A stretch of DNA of 64,000 nucleotides from Strigamia acuminata (taxonomy: Eukaryota > Arthropoda > Chilopoda > Geophilomorpha > Linotaeniidae), in contig OX442321.1 in NCBI GenBank assembly GCA_949358305.1, positions 3,435,605 to 3,499,604 on the forward strand, given 5' to 3'. A model generated the notes under the pieces. That model did no database searches, was not told the DNA's origin, and saw nothing but the letters and a program-made list of their open reading frames with translations. Made by a program: the position numbers and the translations under genes. Position 1 is the first letter of the stretch. Each line of letters starts with the position of its first letter. This document shows, piece after piece, positions 58,001 to 64,000 of the stretch.

Positions 58001-58085
58001 CTCTAAAAAGGACAAACCAGTGTCAACAGCTGAGTTTGAAAAAGCAGTCAAGATCATAACTGACATGTTTCGAAAAAACTTGTAG
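55062..58085 (+). CDS. gag: Gag polyprotein of element 2
   Basis: 1007 aa with the same build as the element 1 gag. Residues about 150-370 are a Q/E/A-rich coiled coil (repeated NLRLANANLREANTNL-type heptads). About 400-600 is an R/S/H/D/G/P-rich, probably disordered region. About 615-770 is the capsid-type domain (W-D-R-V-I-P, then W-F-R-R...W-D-D-F-V-K). One CCHC knuckle, C-x2-C-x4-H-x4-C, lies near 965. The ATG (aaaaATGG) is the first in frame after the leader. The stop TAG is six bases after the slippery heptamer. Confidence 0.94.
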   Translation: MATPSEKRPRGRPAKRRVAIDLPVVDQEVTESQELFEAMDQTANCNSAQLIVNEFTQALERQQPSPPSGQLDLNNPTGSGRSKSQNDDLNLRIQSSSAEHSLNSSPVQGAAQQDSENSNMEVSHSPVRVTMMDALREQARLEGVKVTSEMTVEQIHKAMVRKQSQKDVEIVRTSLQAEFERMHAEMQQQNAELKQQRANDHVKLLQLEQEKASWLITDEEQQQRLEQLNQAQKDLEIANENLRLANANLREANTNLMTAELTAPVRAREAIPSTSRNYENYAAEQAARAKRLAQRENEVFLARQQSVIDAGQAAKSQSTAEQLLRADLAAQARENEILRADLLTVQENFAVVVQKVQDVCGEDNFAKPAPVLQKGASKSPELIDLTSAKPKVSRQSSWTDSDDSRSSRGSRNSHHSRKKRKRQPDPTEYHSPKVPQDSDRFFSNSDRLIGLLERKNKEREKPHDRGRSHDNPREGSPKRDCHNDIRDGPRYRGNPPGGDPPGGNSSDGHGGGHSRDHNSNGNRNGRGPPNGDRRPPDGDDPPDPDPPPNPNHESASDTDSSRPSVRGRSRHRTRSRTQRPDFYTKDEIDQLLRQNAQQQRKSRRDKIILQKISEFTSDKWTHQTTDEKFIRWDRVIPHAYNGSWQAGSNLLLEIFELGKVHSFGCEGALAHLVPRILVGGVKEWFRRKDFTKWDDFVKQFMFKFGESSEDIKTLWRCLKQRKGESLHSYMLRAENLLGRMPHAVTDATADDQFRAGLTEYSKNILMMSDAPDPGKFSELNEFMEVNQLRIDEKYKAYLTEAERSAYLKREKRLAEQNNETFNGLKLLQPPSYEDFLDEVEGKSSKKESSKKDVKNPHSVPKLHANITGAETPSSEAEEAEEEEEAGDETLALLAKAAALLAKNNPVAGKWKPKMKSKNVSFDASKVNTERNSKSPAVSPERRSDARSRSASPAATKKKSPATDPCNLCKKLGHWQKDCPSSKKDKPVSTAEFEKAVKIITDMFRKNL

Positions 58086-58119
58086 ACGCAGATCCATCAG
58101 GTCTAGTGGACGCTGCGTC
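58073..58119 (+). promoter_or_regulatory. -1 ribosomal frameshift signal, gag to pol (element 2)
   Basis: The heptamer A AAA AAC (58073-58079) is in phase with gag. The spacer is 5 nt. Arms gacgcag (58085-58091) and ctgcgtc (58113-58119) pair perfectly, and tcca/tgga can extend the stem inside across a small bulge. The stem sequence differs from that of element 1 while position and type are the same. Confidence 0.85.
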
Positions 58120-61100
58120 ACCTCCGAAATCGGAATCAGAGAATGAAAATCTGAAGATAATGGAAGATGTTGGAGAAGTTATTGATGAATTAATTCGTCA
58201 AACAGAACTAAAAGAAAAAGGATCTCTTGATGTAAAAAAGGAGATTGTCGGCGAAACCCCGACTGAAGAAGACACTTCCAATATTCAAGATAAAGTCGAA
58301 GTTAAAGACGATAGACCAAGCTCAGTTCCAGAGACACCTGGAATTGAGGAGTGCATTAAGTTATTTGCAGCTACAACTCTTGATACCAATGAGTTATTAG
58401 ACGAACTACCTTTGGAGCCTCCAATTACAGTTCCTCATAAATTGCGCAAGTTTGAGTGCAAAGTGGCTGGAATACCAAACAGCCAAGACCTTCCGACGTT
58501 AAAGTTAGAAACGTTAAAAGGTGTAATAACCGGAATGTTGGACTCAGGAGCAAATAAAAGCTTCCTAGCCACTTCAGTTATTAATCAATTAGGTCTAGAA
58601 AAATATCTACGACCTATCGGACCTGGTGTCAGAGTCACGACGGCAAGTGAAGAAGTCACTCCAGATGGAACCATCCATCTTTCATTTCGATGGACACATG
58701 GCACGTTACGTCATCCGTTCATCGTAATACCAAATAAGTATCCAATGGTACTATTGGGTTGCGATTTTATGAATAAATTAAAAATCCAACCTAATCCACA
58801 GACGATGTCTTGGAATTTCACGCAACCTGTGGATGCAGATTTACCCTACATTCCACAAGCGTTGCTGGAACGTTATTTGGAGAAAATGGAGGAACCCGAT
58901 TCCTCATTTATGACCTTTGCAAAAGCTTATGCTGCAAGTGTAACTCAAGGCAAAATTGATGAAGAGAATTTCATCCAAAAGTTAGTCGAAGAAGCTAACT
59001 TAAATTTGGAGCAATCCAAATTATTAGAAAAGATGTTATCCAAACATAAAAGGATTATTTCTAAAGATCCAGGTAAAACACACCTGGTTAAGCACAAAAT
59101 TGAGCTTGACACGGAGAAACCCATCCGTGTCCCCTTTAAGAGCATAAACCCTCAAAAAAGGGAAATAATCAGACAACTTTGTCAAGACATGATTGACAAA
59201 GGCGTAGTCGTCAAAGCTGAAGGCGATTACGGAATGCGGCCAGTCCTAGTCATGCGACCAGGAAACGACCCACGCTTGTGCATTGATTTTCGCCCCATCA
59301 ATACACATACTAAGTACAACCCACCTCAAATGCCAACAATTGAGGAAATTCTGCGAGAAATCGGAGAATTCGAATGGGTCAGTACTATAGATCTGACCAA
59401 GGGATATTGGCAGATAGAATTGCGACCTGAAGACAGAGAAAAAACTGCCTTCTGGAGCCCAATGGGAAGACTAATGTTTTTAGTCATGCCTTTCGGATTA
59501 GTAAACGCACCAACTACCTTCCAAGAATTGATGGAAAAAGTTTTGGGTAACGTTTACAGAAAATTTGCATGGGCATATTTGGATGACATAATTGTTGTAT
59601 CCAAATCGTTCGAAGAACACATTAAACATTTAGATATAGTGTTTAAAAAATTGGCAGAAGCTAATTTACATGCGCACCCTGGCAAGACGCATCTCTGTAG
59701 AAAGGAATTAATTTTTCTAGGCTACAAAGTAGGAGTAGAAGGACTTGCAGTAGACCCTAAAAAAGTCGCTGCAATTACGCAATTTCCTGCTCCTACCAAT
59801 CTTAAGGAATTACAAAGATTTCTAGGCATGGTGAATTTCTTTCACCGCCTAATCAAGAATATGGCCACAGTGGCAGAACCACTAAGGCCACTCTTGAAGA
59901 AAGATGCGGAGTTCGATTGGGAACTGCATCATCAGGCAGCATTCGACGCAATAAAAGACTTGCTTACGAATGCTGAAACAATGAAGATGCCTGACTTGTA
60001 CATGCCATTTATTGTTCATACTGACGCCAGTAAACAAGGGTTGGGTGCAGCCCTTACACAAAAGAAAAATGTGGATGGCCAAGAAGTCGAAATGCCATGC
60101 GTGTATGCAAGCAGAAGCTTGCAGCCCGCAGAGAAAAATTATACTGTGACAGAATTGGAATGTCTCGCAGTAGTATGGGGATTGCGCAAATTTCGCCCAT
60201 ACTTAGAGTACACTACATTCACTGTACAAACGGATCACCAAGCGCTTAAGTGGTTGATGTCGTTATCTGACCCGTCGGGCAGATTAGCTCGTTGGCAAAT
60301 GGAGCTGATGGCGTATTCGTTCGAAATACAATACGTCAAAGGTCCGCTGAATGTAATAGCAGACGCATTGTCACGTGCACCTGTTAGCGCACCTGACGAA
60401 CCAGAAGACGATGGCGATAATGATGATTTATTATCATATTGTCCATCTCCTTGCCGAAGTTGGCAAATGGGAAAATTGAACGAATTACCCAAGTCAATAA
60501 TAGTTAATGAAGACGATCAAGCATTAATTAATTTTTGTATTAAAATGCATGATCCGTCAGGAACCCCTGACGTCGAATTAAGAGCCATGATGGCTAAAAA
60601 ATTCGAGCTGCCAACAACAAATGTTTTAATAAAAGCATTTGCGGCTAAAATTGCGAAGCAATTAGAATGTGATCCTCCAACGAGAGATGACATTATTGCG
60701 GCGCAAAAAGCAGACAAATTTTGCCAACATATTCGCAATTACTTGTTAAACAAGCAATATCCAAGTTACATAGTAACTCGTCTTCAAAGAAGAAATTTTG
60801 AAAGACACGCGAGTACTTATCTCATTGAAGAAGATATGTTACTCCATTATCATCCTACCTCTACCGATGAATTAGGAGAGGATGGTAGGGCGCTTAAAGT
60901 TGTTGTGCCAAAGAAATTGATTTATAAAATCATATGGTTGATGCACGGACATCCACTGTCCGGCCACCCAGGCATTGCGAGGACAATGTACAGAACTCGA
61001 AGAGTTTATACCTGGAAAGGTATGAAACGTGATATTACGCGTTTTATTCAACATTGTCAAGGATGTCAGGCATGCAAACCGAGATCAAAGACCGAAATTG

Positions 61101-62332
61101 AAGGCGCTCAAATTGGACCATTTGGACCATTTGACTGCCTCAGTGTGGATTTGTCTGGTCCCAAACCAAGAACCAGAAGAAACAATACCCACATTTGCGT
61201 CATCGTAGATGTCGCTACGCATTGGCCAGAATTATTCCCAATGTGTAATCCAACGGCAATGAAAGTTGCCAACACAATTTATCACTTATCAATAACTTTC
61301 GGATTTCCGAGACAAATCATAAGTGATAATGGACCACAATTTCGATCACAGGTCTATAAAGAATTTTGCAAAAAATTCGACATGTCGCGAACACCGACAT
61401 CGATTTATCATCCACAAAGCAATCCTGTGGAGAGAACCAATCTAGATATTAAATATTTAGTTTCGATTTATTTAGATATTCATGACCAATGGGATGAGTA
61501 TCTACGCGAATTTGCATTCAGTTTGAGAACAACTGTAACAAGAGGCAGAGATTATTCTCCTGCTTTCTTAAATTTTTTCCGAGAATTAAGAATTCCTTGG
61601 GATCCAAGAATTCCGGAAGGAATTTTAGTCATTGACCCAAAAAATCCGCATTTATATGTTCAGAAATTAGAAGCAATAATTGCAGAGACGTATCAGCATA
61701 TGATGTCTCACGTCTTAGATTTGAGACGCCGTGTCGAAGCTGAAAAATCAGATAAAAAATTCGACAACTTCAGACAGAATGATTTAGTCTGGCGAGAGTC
61801 TCATATTCTCTCAAATGCCGCTAAAGGAATAGCAGCAGGCATTTCACCGAAAAGGAATGGGCCTTATGTAATTGTCAAAAGGTTACAAGGAGGCGCCTTT
61901 CAACTTCGACGGCTGAGCGATAATAAAAATTATCCAGCTGTTCACGGCACTGAATTAATGCCGTACTTTCCTATTTTCAACCAAGAAATTTGGCTGGAAG
62001 GGGAGGAAGTGGGTCAAAAAACAAAAAATATTGTTAATACCTTGGATGATGTTGAATTATCCAAAATTCCTGTCGAAAACACGGAATCGAGTGAAAAATC
62101 GAAACTCAAAAATAACGAAGTCGATGAAATAAACAAGCGACTTGAAAATGTTTCTCTTGATGAAAATCTAGAAAAGGAAATGTTTTTGGAAAAAGAGAAA
62201 ATTTCAAACAATGAAGAAAATAACTCATCTGACATTGGAGACGATGCTGATGACAATCTAAACAAGTTGGATTGTACTTCGCGAAAGTCAAAGTACAACT
62301 TGAGATCTCGCGTTCCGCGAGCCAAGACATAG
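58079..62332 (+). CDS. pol: Pol polyprotein of element 2 (PR-RT-RNaseH-IN)
   Basis: About 1417 aa follow the frameshift. The protease motif LDSGAN is near 155, much closer to the start than in element 1, so the long N-terminal extension with its paired motif is missing. RT has STIDLTKGYWQI and YLDD near 499; RNase H has TDAS; integrase has its finger (HCQGCQAC near 991), D in SVDLSGP, D in SDNGPQF and E in VERTN, and a GPY motif. The acidic tail ends in YNLRSRVPRA, a type of ending also seen in element 1. All catalytic residues I can locate are present. No stop or frameshift interrupts it. Confidence 0.95.
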   Translation, partial: LVDADPSGLVDAASPPKSESENENLKIMEDVGEVIDELIRQTELKEKGSLDVKKEIVGETPTEEDTSNIQDKVEVKDDRPSSVPETPGIEECIKLFAATTLDTNELLDELPLEPPITVPHKLRKFECKVAGIPNSQDLPTLKLETLKGVITGMLDSGANKSFLATSVINQLGLEKYLRPIGPGVRVTTASEEVTPDGTIHLSFRWTHGTLRHPFIVIPNKYPMVLLGCDFMNKLKIQPNPQTMSWNFTQPVDADLPYIPQALLERYLEKMEEPDSSFMTFAKAYAASVTQGKIDEENFIQKLVEEANLNLEQSKLLEKMLSKHKRIISKDPGKTHLVKHKIELDTEKPIRVPFKSINPQKREIIRQLCQDMIDKGVVVKAEGDYGMRPVLVMRPGNDPRLCIDFRPINTHTKYNPPQMPTIEEILREIGEFEWVSTIDLTKGYWQIELRPEDREKTAFWSPMGRLMFLVMPFGLVNAPTTFQELMEKVLGNVYRKFAWAYLDDIIVVSKSFEEHIKHLDIVFKKLAEANLHAHPGKTHLCRKELIFLGYKVGVEGLAVDPKKVAAITQFPAPTNLKELQRFLGMVNFFHRLIKNMATVAEPLRPLLKKDAEFDWELHHQAAFDAIKDLLTNAETMKMPDLYMPFIVHTDASKQGLGAALTQKKNVDGQEVEMPCVYASRSLQPAEKNYTVTELECLAVVWGLRKFRPYLEYTTFTVQTDHQALKWLMSLSDPSGRLARWQMELMAYSFEIQYVKGPLNVIADALSRAPVSAPDEPEDDGDNDDLLSYCPSPCRSWQMGKLNELPKSIIVNEDDQALINFCIKMHDPSGTPDVELRAMMAKKFELPTTNVLIKAFAAKIAKQLECDPPTRDDIIAAQKADKFCQHIRNYLLNKQYPSYIVTRLQRRNFERHASTYLIEEDMLLHYHPTSTDELGEDGRALKVVVPKKLIYKIIWLMHGHPLSGHPGIARTMYRTRRVYTWKGMKRDITRFIQHCQGCQACKPRSKTEIEGAQIGPFGPFDCLSVDLSGPKPRTRRNNTHICVIVDVATHWPELFPMCNPTAMKVANTIYHLSITFGFPRQIISDNGPQFRSQVYKEFCKKFDMSRTPTSIYHPQSNPVERTNLDIKYLVSIYLDIHDQWDEYLREFAFSLRTTVTRGRDYSPAFLNFFRELRIPWDPRIPEGILVIDPKNPHLYVQKLEAIIAETYQHMMSHVLDLRRRVEAEKSDKKFDNFRQNDLVWRESHILSNAAKGIAAGISPKRNGPYVIVKRLQGGAFQLRRLSDNKNYPAVHGTELMPYFPIFNQEIWLEGEEVGQKTKNIVNTLDDVELSKIPVENTESSEKSKLKNNEVDEINKRLENVSLDENLEKEMFLEKEKISNNEENNSSDIGDDADDNLNKLDCTSRKSKYNLRSRVPRAKT

Positions 62333-62674
62333 CGTTGACTTTCACCTTTTGGGTTTACCCAAAAGATCCGAGAGAGCAATCTCGTGACGTCATTCGTAGT
62401 TCATACTCGAATGACAACGTTCACAATGCGTTATAACTTGTGACGTCATTCGGTGTCACCGAAACAAGTTCGTTGCTCCAATCAACGAACTTAGCCACTT
62501 TTCCGATAAGTTTTGAAGTGGATGCATCGACTCCGATACAACACGACAGTTTTTATTGATTCAGCAAACTGTAAGTTATTTTTCTGAAAGAAAAATTTGA
62601 TAAATATATTTAATATAGTTTATTAATTCTTTCTAGCCGAAAGAATTTCTTTTCCGACGCGAAAAAGAAAACGA
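62333..62674 (+). other. Spacer with predicted 5' UTR intron before the third ORF of element 2
   Basis: Contains a good donor (GTAAGT at 62571) and acceptor (ttctttctag ending 62636) that would remove 66 bp just before the third ORF. tgacgtcatt occurs twice (about 62386 and 62442). No canonical TATA box was found. Confidence 0.5.
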
Positions 62675-64000
62675 ATGGCAGACGACGAAGTCAACCTCCA
62701 TGCGGACGATGAAGCGCCGATGGAAGGAGCCGGTAACGATGCCCAATTATCGTTACAAGAGAGGGTAAATTATTAAAATAATTTTTACCTAGTGTTTCAG
62801 TCAGAAAAATTGAGAAAATTCACTTTTCCTGACTTCAAACACAAGCCGCTAAAAAATAAAAATGGCGGCTATAAAAGTCACGTGCTTCAAGCATGTGCGA
62901 AGGGAGTTGCCATGACAACCAACATCCCTTAGTGACTCACAGCCACAAGCGCTAAGCTTAAAAAATATTTCAAATAAGAAATTATTTGTTTATTTTTAAA
63001 TAAACTAATTTATTTATTTATTTTTTCGCATATAGATCGAAAGGGATCGAGAGACGCCGTTCGCGCTTCCCGATCATGTGCCGACTCAGCACCCGCTGAT
63101 TTTTCGAGCGGCGTTGCCCGAAAAAATCAGAAGACTGAAGACGGCAAACAACACGTGGTGGAAGTTGCGCCACGACTTCAGCAGATCAGCGCTGCAAGGA
63201 TTCGGAGCAAGAGGCCGGTTCATCGAGCGCCTTCACGTCCACGGAGTTGACGAAATCGAGTGGACGCTCGACGAGAGCCCCCCAGGACCGCTTGCAGCAG
63301 AGTTGCTGCACAACCAGTGGCCAGTGACGCCACGAGAGCGTCACGAGCGCAGAAGAGCGCTAAAGAGTACCGGAATTAATTACGGTGCTCTCACCCAATT
63401 GAGGAAGAACCTCAAAACGACTCAACGCGAAGTCGTGAAACGGTACCGCAAGTCCGTTCGTGACGGGAACCCGCAATTTCCCGTCACACAAACCGAGCTC
63501 CACCAGTTGGCGCTCGCCGGGTGTTTCAACGATTTTCCGGGATTCTTCCCGTCAAAAGCACTCCGAGCTGCCGCAGCGCAGCTTCGCGTCGACGAAAATC
63601 GACAACTGGCTCACGAGGCAGATGAGCAAGCGCGTTGCGCTCTCCCTTTTTATCGAGAAGATGAAATTCCGGCCCCAGCGGCCATCAATCCTCCGCCGCA
63701 AGACGAGGATTTGAGGGTGGGGCAACTCCCTCCGCCGGTTCCAGTCAGACCAATGTTCCGCGAATCAAGCCGCGATCGAGAGGAGCGACAGAGGCGATCG
63801 CGCCCGTATTCGACTGACGTGCAGCCGTCACGCCCGCAGTCGCGACGAGGACGGACACCAGAGTCGTTTGGCTCGTCGTCTTCGCTGAGTTTCGAATCGG
63901 ACTCCACAATCCAGTCCGCCCGAAGTAGCCGAACCGTCTCCACGTTCAAAGTGGACAACCCGGCTACTCCATACGCCATGAGACGTGTCGTCGGTGATAT
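62675..64000 (+). CDS. Third ORF of element 2, spliced and partial, unknown function
   Basis: The ATG at 62675 opens 30 codons (MADDEVNLHADDEAPMEGAG...). A donor GTAAAT at 62765 and an acceptor tatag ending at 63035 then define a 271-bp intron. The second part, from 63036, is open to the window end (about 321 codons) with no stop, and the junction is in phase. The product is acidic at the start, then basic. Residues about 260-330 are rich in R, S and D (SSRDREERQRRSRP), recalling the SR-rich part of the element 1 ORF, but I see no clear alignment between the two. No signal peptide or membrane segment so far. The function is unknown. Confidence 0.7.

Larger units (their letters stand above)
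53979..64000 (+). mobile_element. Second Ty3/gypsy LTR retrotransposon (element 2), 3' end outside the window
   Basis: 5' LTR, tRNA-Pro primer-binding site, gag, frameshift site, pol and most of a third ORF are present in the same order as in element 1. Pol is clearly related to that of element 1 but well diverged. At more than 10 kb without its 3' end, it too is large. The 3' LTR, target duplication and polypurine tract are not in view, so completeness cannot be judged. Confidence 0.93.

Overview
The window is eukaryotic and almost certainly arthropod DNA. It holds split genes with GT-AG introns, nuclear tRNA-Glu genes, a chitin-binding (peritrophin-type) secreted protein, a Zasp-type PDZ/LIM muscle gene and a HIF1AN (FIH) asparaginyl hydroxylase gene. 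As far as I know FIH is absent from Drosophila, so a non-dipteran arthropod fits best. I cannot name the species.

Layout. 1-1770 is a minisatellite (69-bp unit, 414-bp higher-order period). 4546-5886 (-) is a three-exon RNF181-like RING-H2 ubiquitin ligase. 7.7-35.7 kb is a tandem array of four paralogues (A-D, all minus strand) of a secreted 16-cysteine protein I do not recognise. C and D look intact, A has lost its signal-peptide exon and its C-terminus, and B carries a nonsense codon and a solo LTR. The array is full of mobile DNA: a complete 14.9-kb Ty3/gypsy element in the upstream module of A (9701-24627), the solo LTR in B, an LTR fragment, and at least three MITEs with TA target duplications. 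An Rnf181 exon-1 copy between C and D shows that the neighbouring gene was caught up in the duplications. 36-40.4 kb holds a one-domain chitin-binding protein, three tRNA-Glu genes and HIF1AN (six exons). 41.0-52.4 kb is a Zasp-like gene whose long form has 15 coding exons (one PDZ, a Zasp motif, four LIM domains) and which has an alternative terminal exon. One of its introns holds a nest of three DNA transposons and another holds a fourth tRNA-Glu. From 53979 to the end lies a second, related Ty3/gypsy element that runs off the window.

The most unusual material is the pair of large retrotransposons. Both have a long gag, a -1 frameshift signal (A AAA AAC, a 5-6 nt spacer, then a stem-loop), a pol of order PR-RT-RNaseH-IN, and a third long arginine/serine-rich ORF after pol with no envelope hallmark. 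In element 1 the third ORF follows a canonical TATA box and lies between two identical 16-nt polypurine tracts. In element 2 it appears to be split by introns. This suggests a family of elements that carry a separately expressed accessory gene.

Exon boundaries were read by eye from splice consensus, reading-frame agreement and family knowledge. No search, alignment program or expression data was used.
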